Assembly (NCBI GenBank): GCA_023426275.1 | Contig: JAFABC010000349.1 | Span: 1 to 14,233, forward strand | Direction of reading: 5' to 3' | Source: Pseudomonadota bacterium | Lineage (GTDB): Bacteria > Desulfobacterota > Desulfovibrionia > Desulfovibrionales > Desulfovibrionaceae | DNA: 14,233 nucleotides | In this document: piece by piece, positions 1 through 7,920 of the stretch | Position numbering within the stretch: the first letter of the stretch is position 1 | Layout of the letters: each line of letters starts with the position of its first letter | Program-made: the position numbers and the translations under genes | The notes under the pieces: generated by a model | What the model was told of the DNA's origin: nothing | What the model saw: the letters and a program-made list of their open reading frames with translations, nothing else | The model's database searches: none

Positions 1-94
1 CCCCCACCCTCCCCAAAAACTTTTAAAGGGTTCGCGGGGAAAATATGGATGCTCGTCCGGTCTGGCTGCGTCTGCCCGCGCCGACCACCCCGGA

Positions 95-148
95 CGAGGG
101 GGACCGGGGGGCATCATGCCCCCCGGCGGGTCCAGGGCAGCGCCCTGG
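95..148 (-). repeat. Palindromic repeat copy A, 3' of proS
   Basis: Read on the minus strand, this begins 15 nt after the proS stop codon. Module 1 is a hairpin at 132-148 (arms CCAGGGC/GCCCTGG, 3-nt loop). A short spacer leads to module 2, a 23-bp palindrome at 104-126 (arms CCGGGGGGCAT/ATGCCCCCCGG around one central base). The tail is TCCCCCTCG at 95-103. Modules 1 and 2 and the tail match, in the same order, the copies at 6649, 6926 and 14188. Here module 1 is shorter and the leading GCCTCCGGCGGCC box is missing, and similarity stops after the tail. There is no T-tract, so it is not a textbook terminator, but it could still block or protect the 3' end of the proS transcript. Confidence 0.75.
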
Positions 149-163
149 TCTTCGTCTTCAGTA

Positions 164-1881
<1,718 letters not shown>

Positions 1882-1891
<10 letters not shown>

Positions 1892-2985
1892 GGATTTTCC
1901 TTTTTTTCGATAAGAAAGCGTTCCAGTTCTTCCATAAAGGCGGGAATGAGATTCTGCCCGCCGCGTATCTTGCCGAGGATTTTGCCCTTGCGGAAAATGA
2001 TGCCGCAGTCCCGGCCGCCAGCGATGCCGATGTCGGCCTCCCGGGCCTCGCCCGGGCCATTGACCACGCAGCCCATGACGGCCACGGTGAAGACTTCGGT
2101 GACGCCCCGCAGCCGGTCCTCCACGGCCTCGGCCAGGCCGACGAGGTCGATTTCCGTGCGGCCGCAGGTCGGGCAGGAGATGATTTCCGGGCCACGGGCG
2201 CGCAGTTCGAGGGAGCGCAGGATTTCGTAGGCCACGCCGATTTCGGTGACGGGATCGCCGGTCAGCGACACCCGCAGCGTGTCGCCAAGCCCCTCGGCCA
2301 GCAGGATGCCAAGCCCCACGGCGGATTTGACCGCGCCGCGCATGGGCGTGCCGGCCTCGGTGACGCCGATGTGCAGCGGATAATCCACTTTTTGGGCCAG
2401 CAGCCGGTAGGCGGCCACGGTGCGCAGCACGCTGGAGGATTTGAGCGACACCTTGATGTCGTAAAAATTGCGCCGTTCGAGGTAGGCGATGTGCGTGAGC
2501 GCGCTTTCGACCATGGCCTCGGGCGTGGGACCGCCGTATTTGGCCAGCAGGTCCTTTTGCACCGAGCCGGAATTGACGCCGATGCGAATCGGCGCGCCGT
2601 GTTCCCGGGCGGCGGCCACCACGGTGTCCACGGCCGCCTCGGAGCCGATGTTGCCGGGGTTGATGCGCAGGGCGTCGAGGCCCGCCTCCAGCGCGGCCAC
2701 GGCCAGCCGGTGGTCGAAATGAATGTCGGCCACAAGGGGGGCGTCGGTGCCGGCCCGGATGGCGGACAGGGCGGCCGCGGCCTCGTCATTGAGCACGGCC
2801 AGCCGCACGATCTCGCAACCGGCCCCGGTCAGGGCCTGAATTTGCGCCAGGGTGGCCGGCACGTCGCGGGTGTCGGTGTTGGTCATGCTCTGGACCCGCA
2901 CCGGATTGTCGCCGCCAATGCCGATGCCCCGGATGGTGATGGTCCGGGTCGGATGTCGCCCGGGGACTTGGGGGGAATGTTGCAT
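1882..2985 (-). CDS. ispG: 4-hydroxy-3-methylbut-2-enyl-diphosphate synthase (GcpE/IspG)
   Basis: IspG is the [4Fe-4S] enzyme of the MEP isoprenoid pathway that converts the cyclic diphosphate MEcPP into HMBPP in the cytoplasm. The 367-residue length matches the short bacterial form. The N-terminal TIM-barrel part carries VQSMTNTDT (31-39) and RINPGNIG (107-114). The C-terminal cluster domain has the three cluster cysteines 271, 274 (SCPTCGR) and 306 (GCVVNGPGEA) plus Glu313, the fourth ligand. The start fits the family because VQSM lies at its usual distance from it. The region before the ATG is odd: nine C residues directly precede the start and no Shine-Dalgarno sequence is visible. The gene follows the small exported protein by 47 bp and overlaps proS by 10 nt. 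Confidence 0.98.
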
Positions 2986-3032
2986 GGGGGGGGGAGTCGG
3001 TTGGAAGTTTCCGGCCGAACGCCGGCGGGGCG

Positions 3033-3353
3033 TCAGTCGCCCTTGGTCACGCGCGTCACCTTGAGGTAGGTTTCCCGGTCGACCGTCCTGGTCACCATGC
3101 CCTCGACACGGCAGGCCTGGTCCTTTTTGCCCAGGGCAAAAAGCTCCTCGATGCGGTCCTTGGCCGTGACATCGTCACAGATCATGAACTCTTTCTTGTC
3201 GGCTGACGTAAAGGTCAGGCAGATGGTCTGCGTTTTCGGGTACTGCCGCACACCCGTGACCCGGCCGGTCAGGGTGACGGCCTCGCCGGCCAGCGCCGGC
3301 GTGCCGCACACGAGCAGCGTTGTCACGACCATGGCCCGTAAAAAGCCTCGCAT
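3033..3353 (-). CDS. Small exported protein of unknown function (possible OB fold)
   Basis: I do not recognise a named family. The 106-residue product has an N-terminal signal peptide: basic residues, a hydrophobic stretch at about 8-18, and a likely cleavage site after Ala22 (TPALA/GEA). The mature part is about 84 residues with alternating short strands. It ends in VEGMVTRTV...TYLKVTRVTK, which recalls small periplasmic OB-fold proteins, but that is inference. Three cysteines (45, 59, 81) remain after cleavage. Cys16 is not in a convincing lipobox. I chose the ATG at 3351-3353 over a TTG one codon upstream because AGGAGG (in TCAAGGAGGTTTGATTG) gives 8 nt spacing to the ATG. That ribosome site overlaps the stop of the preceding membrane-protein gene, so the two are one translational unit. 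Confidence 0.8.
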   Translation of the reverse strand: MRGFLRAMVVTTLLVCGTPALAGEAVTLTGRVTGVRQYPKTQTICLTFTSADKKEFMICDDVTAKDRIEELFALGKKDQACRVEGMVTRTVDRETYLKVTRVTKGD

Positions 3354-3356
3354 CAA

Positions 3357-3704
3357 TCAAACCTCCTTGACGCGCTCCGGCGGCGGTGCGTCGCCGGAAG
3401 AGTCGCCGCCGTCATCCTTCCCGCCGGAACCGGAAAGGGTGAGCAGCCAAAGCAGCAGGGAGACGGCCGCCGCGTGATACATGACGTCCTGCCGCATAAG
3501 CCAGGTGAGCATCCGGCGAACGCCCCCTTCCGGCAAGGCAAAGACGGCGCGCACCACGGCATCGGGAAGATAGTCGCCCAGAGGCCAATACAGCCAGACG
3601 CCATCCCGCAGCGCCACGAAAAGCTTCATGCCGCAGAGTGTGTACAGGGCCGCCAGACTGATCCAGAGGCAGCCCCGGCCAAAAAGGTCACGTCGGGTTG
3701 TCAT
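3357..3704 (-). CDS. Small membrane protein of unknown function
   Basis: This is a 115-residue product with no family I recognise. Two hydrophobic segments are visible, at about 11-30 (GCLWISLAALYTLCG) and about 75-90 (VMYHAAAVSLLLWLLTL). They are separated by an amphipathic stretch (WPLGDYLPDAVVRAVFALPEGG). A polar tail rich in Gly, Asp, Ser and Pro follows (GSGGKDDGGDSSGDAPPPERV). It probably spans the inner membrane twice. It is the first gene of the cluster that continues into the exported protein, ispG and proS. Its ATG lies about 40 nt downstream of the -10 element at 3744-3749 and has only a weak purine-rich site (GGGTGG) in front. Coding status is supported by the promoter, the downstream translational coupling and the membrane-protein composition. 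Confidence 0.75.
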   Translation of the reverse strand: MTTRRDLFGRGCLWISLAALYTLCGMKLFVALRDGVWLYWPLGDYLPDAVVRAVFALPEGGVRRMLTWLMRQDVMYHAAAVSLLLWLLTLSGSGGKDDGGDSSGDAPPPERVKEV

Positions 3705-3743
3705 GAAACCACCCGTCTTCTGTCGCCGTATCGCGGTGGCGGC

Positions 3744-3772
3744 ACTATAAGGATGCGAGGCCGACGTGTAAA
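3744..3772 (-). promoter_or_regulatory. Sigma70-type promoter of the orf115-orf106-ispG-proS cluster
   Basis: On the minus strand, TTTACA (3772-3767) is followed by 17 nt and TATAGT (3749-3744). Each hexamer matches the sigma70 consensus at 5 of 6 positions with ideal spacing, which stands out in GC-rich DNA. Transcription would start near 3737, about 33 nt before the ATG at 3704. No other comparable promoter was seen before ispG or proS, so it probably drives all four genes. Confidence 0.75.
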
Positions 3773-3790
3773 CGGCCGGCCAGGGACTTT

Positions 3791-3806
3791 CTCCCCTTCC
3801 GGGGAG
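3791..3806 (-). terminator. Hairpin directly after the response-regulator gene
   Basis: A perfect 6-bp stem CTCCCC/GGGGAG closes a four-base loop that reads GGAA (a GNRA-type tetraloop) on the minus strand. It begins 6 nt after the stop codon of the receiver-STAS gene. No T-run follows, so a factor-independent terminator is doubtful; it could be a 3'-end-stabilising hairpin. It separates this gene from the promoter at 3744-3772. Confidence 0.4.
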
Positions 3807-3812
3807 GCAACA

Positions 3813-4541
3813 TCAGGCCGGTCCGGCGGCGAGGTGGCGCAAGGCCTCCCGGCGGCCGGCGAACACGGGGGCCCTGGAGGTGACGCCCAGGCGCGCGATC
3901 ACCTTGGCGAAGTTGTCGGACAGCCCGCACAGGGCCACGGGTCTGCCCCCGCCCCGGGCGTCTTCCACGGCCTGGAGCAGCAGGTCGAGCCCGGCCCCGT
4001 TGATGGTGGCGTCGGCGCTGAAGGCGAAAAGCAGCTTCGCGGCGGCGTCGGCCTCCCGCAGGACCCGGCCGAGATACGGCTCGGATTCCCCGGTGAGCCC
4101 GCCCGGGATGGCGATGACGGCCACGTCGCCCTCGCGGGTCATGGCAATGGCCTCGCCGCCCCCGGTGCCGGCGGCATGGTCCAACCGGGCATTGGCCCGG
4201 GCCAGGGCGGCCTCCAGCATTTCGCGACGGATGGGCTTGTCGATGAAATCCGTGGCCCGAAGCCCCAGGGCGGACAACGCCAGATCCACGTCGCCATGGC
4301 CGGTGACGACAATGACCTCGGTGCGCGGGCTTTGCTCCTTGATGGCCCGCAGCACGGCCAGGCCGTCCATGCCCGGCATCTTGATGTCGGTGAGCACGAT
4401 GGGCGGCGCCTTTTGGGAAAAAACGGCCAGCCCCTCCTCGCCACTGGCCGCGGTCAGGACCGGATAGCCATAGGCGCCGAGATAAAGCTCGAACATTTTG
4501 AGGGTGGGCCGTTCGTCGTCAATCACCAGAATCGTGCGCAT
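3813..4541 (-). CDS. Response regulator: receiver domain fused to STAS domain
   Basis: The 242-residue product has an N-terminal CheY-like receiver (about 1-120). Its acidic pocket is Asp8/Asp9, the phosphorylation site is Asp52 (LTDIKMPGMDG), and the switch residues are Thr80 and Lys102 (DKP). A STAS domain (about 135-238) of the anti-sigma-factor-antagonist type follows, ending in LGVTSRAPVFAGRREALRHL. There is no DNA-binding domain, so the output is probably protein-protein. At the position where classical antagonists carry a phosphorylated serine (D-S-S-G), this protein has N181-G-A-G, so regulation seems to have moved to the receiver Asp. The gene lies 54 bp downstream of the histidine kinase at 4596-6602, its likely partner, with GGGAG 6 nt before the ATG. 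The downstream target is not visible in this window. Confidence 0.93.
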   Translation of the reverse strand: MRTILVIDDERPTLKMFELYLGAYGYPVLTAASGEEGLAVFSQKAPPIVLTDIKMPGMDGLAVLRAIKEQSPRTEVIVVTGHGDVDLALSALGLRATDFIDKPIRREMLEAALARANARLDHAAGTGGGEAIAMTREGDVAVIAIPGGLTGESEPYLGRVLREADAAAKLLFAFSADATINGAGLDLLLQAVEDARGGGRPVALCGLSDNFAKVIARLGVTSRAPVFAGRREALRHLAAGPA

Positions 4542-4595
4542 GCCGGGCTCCCAGGTCTTGGCGTTTCCGGTTGTGGCCGTACCGGGGACCCGGCG

Positions 4596-6602
4596 TCAAG
4601 TCCCGGCACAGGCGCTTTCCCGGGCCACGGGGAACGTCAGCCGGAACAGACAGCCACCGCCGGGGGCGTCCTCGACGGTGATGGTCCCATCGTAATCCTT
4701 GACGATGCCGTAGCTGATGGCCAGTCCAAGGCCCATGCCCCCTCCGGTTTCCTTGGTGGTGAAAAAGGGTTCGAAAATTTTGTGCCACTGTCCGGCCGGG
4801 ATGCCGCAGCCGGTGTCGGCCACGGAAACCGTCACCCGCCCGTTCCGCAAACCGGAACGAATGCGGATGCGGCTTTTCCGGCCGCAGTCTTCGGCGCCCC
4901 GGCCGGTCATGGCGTCGCGGGCGTTGGCCACCAGATTGAAAAACACCTGCTCCAGCCGGTTGGCGTGGGCCTTGATCGGCAACACCTCGCCAAGCTCCAG
5001 GGACACGGCGATGCCCTGCAGGGACAACTCGTGGCCGAGGATGGCGAACACGCTGCGGATGGGCTCGTTGATATCCACGTTTTCCAACATCGGCTGCGAC
5101 TTGCGGCCAAAATCGCGCAGATGGGCGATGATGGCCGCCGCCCGGTCGACCTGCTCGCTGACCTGGGCGGACACTTCGGCCAGATGACCGGGCGTCGGCG
5201 TCCGGCCGGCCTCGACCAGCAGGCGCAGATAGTCGCTGCCGAGCTTGATGGCATTGAGCGGCTGGTTGAGTTCGTGGGCGATGCCGGCGGACATTTCGCC
5301 AAGCGTCTTCATCTTGCTCGCCTGAATGAGCTGGGCATCCTTTTCCACCAGCTCGGTCACATCCGTGGCCGAGATGATGACCGCGTCGCGGCCCCGGTAG
5401 GCGATGCGGCAGGCGTGGACGTTGACGTAAAACGGCTCCCCGTTTTTGCGGACATGGCGCAGCTTGGGCAAAAGCAGCCGGTCCGGGGCGTCGCGGTCGC
5501 ACAAATAGGCGGACACGCCCCGGGCCGAGCCATCGGCCTCCAGGTCACCGACCACGCGGCCGAGCAGCTCCTTGCGGATATAGCCATAGACGGTTTCGGC
5601 CTGGGTGTTGGCATCGAGAATGCGGCCCGTGGCCGCCTCGACCACAAAGACGGGATCGGGGTTGCTGTCGAACAGGGAGCGGTACTTTTCCTCGGACTCG
5701 CGCAACCGGCGGCGATACAGCCGGATGCTCCAGATCATGTTGCCGAAGGACTCGGCCAGCTGGGCCACCTCGTCGCCCCCGCCGCCGTCCTTGCTATAAA
5801 ACCGGCACTCCCGGCAACTCGGCGTGTTGGGTTGGTCGCCAAGGCCGGCCTCGGCGGCGCTTTGGTCGAAATGCCAGCACGGCAGATCGGTATTGGCATA
5901 GGCCGGGCAATCGCGGGGCGCGGTTTCCCGCAGACCGAGCAAGGCGGCCGGCTCCTCCAGGCTGCCCCGGCTCACGGCGTCGGCGGCCTTGGTCAGCCGG
6001 GTGATGGGTCGGGCCACGGCGTTGGACAGGCGCAGGACGATCACGAACATGACCACGGTCACGGCGGCGATAAACCCCAGAAACGTGGTGCGCAGCGTGC
6101 CGACCAGCGAATCGATGTGACTTTTGGACAGCCCCACGTGCACCGCGCCCAGGGTGTAGATGCCCTCGCGCACGGGCACGGCGATGTCGATGGCCCGCGA
6201 TCCCTCGAAGTCGACCACCCGGATGCTGGAATCGGCGCCCTCGGGCAGGGGATTGACGTGGAGCAGCGCCTTGGGAAACGGCCGGATAAAGGTGTTGGCC
6301 AGAACGACCCCGTTGTTGTTCTGGATGAAAATGTAGGACACCAGGATGCGGCGCTCGCCGAGCTGGGCGGCGTCGAACACGAGGCTGACCAGATTGGGCT
6401 GGTCCCGGTCGAGGATGTAGCCGCTGGCTCGTTCGGACAGGCTCTGGCCGATGGCCACGCCGCGCTGCTCCAGCTCACGGGTGAGGCTCGTGACGAGAAT
6501 CCAGCGGGCCAGCAGGGCAATGACGGCGCTGACGAGCAACACCACGGCCATGGCGCCGCCAAACATCTTGAGCTTGAGACTGATGCGGCGGTGGGCAAAC
6601 AT
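4596..6602 (-). CDS. Membrane sensor histidine kinase (HAMP with Cys-rich insertion, PAS, HisKA, HATPase)
   Basis: The 668-residue product has transmembrane helix 1 at about 14-36, a periplasmic sensor region at about 37-170, and helix 2 at about 173-192. A HAMP domain begins at RPITRLTKAADAVSRG (198-213). HAMP is interrupted by about 55 residues containing Cys232, Cys242 (CW), Cys263 and Cys266 (CREC), then resumes at DEVAQLAESFGNM (277-289). A PAS domain spans about 303-420. The HisKA phosphoacceptor is His443 (AGIAHELNQPLNAI). ATP-binding motifs are the N box (NLVANARDAM, Asn560), G1 (DTGCGIP, 596-602), F box (FEPFFTT) and G2 (GGGMGLGL, 620-627). GGGAG precedes the ATG by 7-8 nt. It probably phosphorylates the receiver-STAS protein encoded next. 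The signal is unknown; the cysteines suggest redox or metal sensing (inference). Confidence 0.95.
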   Translation of the reverse strand: MFAHRRISLKLKMFGGAMAVVLLVSAVIALLARWILVTSLTRELEQRGVAIGQSLSERASGYILDRDQPNLVSLVFDAAQLGERRILVSYIFIQNNNGVVLANTFIRPFPKALLHVNPLPEGADSSIRVVDFEGSRAIDIAVPVREGIYTLGAVHVGLSKSHIDSLVGTLRTTFLGFIAAVTVVMFVIVLRLSNAVARPITRLTKAADAVSRGSLEEPAALLGLRETAPRDCPAYANTDLPCWHFDQSAAEAGLGDQPNTPSCRECRFYSKDGGGGDEVAQLAESFGNMIWSIRLYRRRLRESEEKYRSLFDSNPDPVFVVEAATGRILDANTQAETVYGYIRKELLGRVVGDLEADGSARGVSAYLCDRDAPDRLLLPKLRHVRKNGEPFYVNVHACRIAYRGRDAVIISATDVTELVEKDAQLIQASKMKTLGEMSAGIAHELNQPLNAIKLGSDYLRLLVEAGRTPTPGHLAEVSAQVSEQVDRAAAIIAHLRDFGRKSQPMLENVDINEPIRSVFAILGHELSLQGIAVSLELGEVLPIKAHANRLEQVFFNLVANARDAMTGRGAEDCGRKSRIRIRSGLRNGRVTVSVADTGCGIPAGQWHKIFEPFFTTKETGGGMGLGLAISYGIVKDYDGTITVEDAPGGGCLFRLTFPVARESACAGT

Positions 6603-6648
6603 GGGCGTGCTCCCAAAAGCTGTTTACATACAAGGCGGAGGAAGTATG

Positions 6649-6926
6649 GCCTCCGGCGGCCAGGAGAGGCGCTGCCTCTCCTGGACCTCTCCGCCGGGGG
6701 GCATGATGCCCCCCGGACCCCCTCGACGTTTCTTGTGCGGCGCGAAGCGACGCTGGCTCTCCTTGGTTGCGCGATCTGGCCCTGGCAAAGCCAGGGAACA
6801 ACTGCGCCGCCAAGGTGCGCCAGCGTCGCTTCGCGCCGCGCAAAGAACCATCGAGGGGGTTCGGGGGGCATCATGCCCCGACGGAGAGGTCCAGGAGAGG
6901 CAGCGCCTCTCCTGGCCGCCGGAGGC
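6649..6926. repeat. 278-bp imperfect inverted repeat (two palindromic repeat units, inner ends facing)
   Basis: This nearly fills the 327-bp gap between the FAH-family gene and the sensor kinase. Outer ends are GCCTCCGGCGGCC at 6649-6661 and its reverse complement at 6914-6926. Moving inward, each arm has: a hairpin with 11-bp arms CCAGGAGAGGC/GCCTCTCCTGG (6660-6684 and 6891-6915); a GGGGGGCAT/ATGCCCC palindrome (6694-6716 perfect; 6862-6880 two bases shorter); CCCCCTCGA; and a 21-bp block identical between the arms (6737-6757 and 6819-6839). The centre is CCCTGGC-AAA-GCCAGGG at 6780-6796. I see no ORF with family resemblance and no transposase. It resembles a BIME or non-autonomous palindromic element. 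As RNA it would fold into one long hairpin. Confidence 0.9.
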
Positions 6927-6929
6927 AAA

Positions 6930-7799
6930 TTACAGGGCGTCGGCCACGGGATTGCGCAGGATGCCGTAGCCTTCCAGTTCGATTTCACAGACATCGCCGG
7001 GTTTGAGATAGCGCGGCGGTTTGAGGGCAAAGCCCACGCCGGAGGGCGTGCCCGTGACAATGACGTCGCCTGGAACGAGGGTCATGGCTTCGGACAGGGC
7101 GCTGATCAGGACGTCAATGCCAAAGAGCATGTCGCTGGTGGAGGCCTCCTGCCGGATTTCGCCGTTGACGCAGGTGGTCAGGCGCAGATCGCGCGCACCG
7201 GGCGGCAGCTCGTCGGGGGTGCACAGCTCCGGACCAAAGGCGCCCGTATTGTCGAAATTCTTGCCCAGAAACCACTGACAGGTGCGAAACTGGTAGTCGC
7301 GCACCGAACCTTCGTTGAACAGGGCATAGCCGGCCACGCTGGCGAGGGCCTGTTCACGGGGAATGTTGCGTCCGCCGCAGCCGATGATGACGGCCAGTTC
7401 GCCCTCGTAATCGAGTTGGGTGGACACCCTGGGCCGAACAAGGGGCGCATCGTGGCCGACCAGGGTCGAGGCCATGCGTCCGAAAAAGACGGGATACTCT
7501 GGCAGGTTGCGCGGATCGATTTCCGCGGCGTGGTCCACGTAGTTGAGGCCGACGCACAGAATTTTTTCCGGACAGGACACGGGCGGAAGCAGGCGCACCG
7601 AGGAGAAGCGCCGCTGGCAGTTGGTGTCGGCCTGTTTTGCCGCTTCCCGAACGGCTTCAAGCCCGGCTTCACCCAGGGCGAGCAGGGATTTCATGCTGGT
7701 CGGCAGCGTTGGATCGGCCTGGGCCAGATCGACGAGCACATCGCCCAGGCGCACGCCCAGGCGGGGTCCGGTCGCGTGCAGGAACGTGACAAGTCGCAT
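6930..7799 (-). CDS. Fumarylacetoacetate hydrolase family protein
   Basis: A 289-residue product of the FAH superfamily, whose members hydrolyse or decarboxylate acylpyruvates and related 2-oxo acids using one divalent metal. Likely metal ligands are Glu132 and Glu134 (DYEGELAVIIG) and Asp168 (NEGSVRDYQ). The GKNFDNTGAFGP segment (179-190) and glycine-rich TGTPSGVG (249-256) are typical of the C-terminal catalytic fold. LCVGLNYVDHAAE (81-93) marks its start. The substrate cannot be told from sequence. I chose the ATG at 7797-7799 because AGGAGG lies 5 nt upstream; a GTG nine codons earlier is in frame but would place this site inside the gene. The stop codon is 3 nt from the 278-bp inverted repeat. 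It sits downstream of sppA with 121 bp between them and a possible promoter of its own. Confidence 0.93.
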   Translation of the reverse strand: MRLVTFLHATGPRLGVRLGDVLVDLAQADPTLPTSMKSLLALGEAGLEAVREAAKQADTNCQRRFSSVRLLPPVSCPEKILCVGLNYVDHAAEIDPRNLPEYPVFFGRMASTLVGHDAPLVRPRVSTQLDYEGELAVIIGCGGRNIPREQALASVAGYALFNEGSVRDYQFRTCQWFLGKNFDNTGAFGPELCTPDELPPGARDLRLTTCVNGEIRQEASTSDMLFGIDVLISALSEAMTLVPGDVIVTGTPSGVGFALKPPRYLKPGDVCEIELEGYGILRNPVADAL

Positions 7800-7824
7800 A
7801 AATCCCTCCTTTTCAAGCACAGTC

Positions 7825-7854
7825 ACAGTAGAAGGGCCGGGTGCGCCTCGTCAA
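7825..7854 (-). promoter_or_regulatory. Possible promoter for the FAH-family gene
   Basis: On the minus strand, TTGACG (7854-7849, 5 of 6 to consensus) is followed by 18 nt and TACTGT (7830-7825, 3 of 6). Transcription would begin near 7818, giving a leader of about 20 nt that still contains the AGGAGG ribosome site. The -10 is weak, so read-through from rpsA-sppA remains possible. Confidence 0.35.
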
Positions 7855-7899
7855 GTGACGGTATGAAAAGATCGGGAAAAATCCAGGTGTTGTGGAACG

Positions 7900-7913
7900 G
7901 CCGCCAGGGCGGC
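7900..7913 (-). terminator. Hairpin after sppA
   Basis: A 5-bp GC stem (GCCGC/GCGGC with a CCTG loop on the minus strand) starts 7 nt after the sppA TAG. The nearest T-run (TTTTT) is about 17 nt further on, so this is at best a weak terminator of the rpsA-sppA transcript. Confidence 0.25.
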
Positions 7914-7920
7914 TGGTGTG

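Noticed and set aside
12..40. A/T-rich stretch flanked by CCCC and GGGG near the left edge, a possible terminator
   Set aside because: The stem is poorly defined, several pairings are possible, and the neighbouring gene is outside the window, so direction cannot be judged.
95..148. GC-rich palindrome pairs as a CRISPR array
   Set aside because: Units are internally palindromic, scattered next to genes, and lack regular spacing or unique spacers; no cas gene is present.
6451..7060. Short open frames within the inverted repeat that look alike on both strands
   Set aside because: Their similarity (for example GAKRRW or SVASRR segments on both strands) comes from the inverted repeat itself and not from coding conservation.
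7797..7826. GTG start giving a 298-residue FAH-family protein
   Set aside because: The AGGAGG ribosome site lies within that extension, at proper spacing for the ATG at 7799, and the extension overlaps the possible -10 element.
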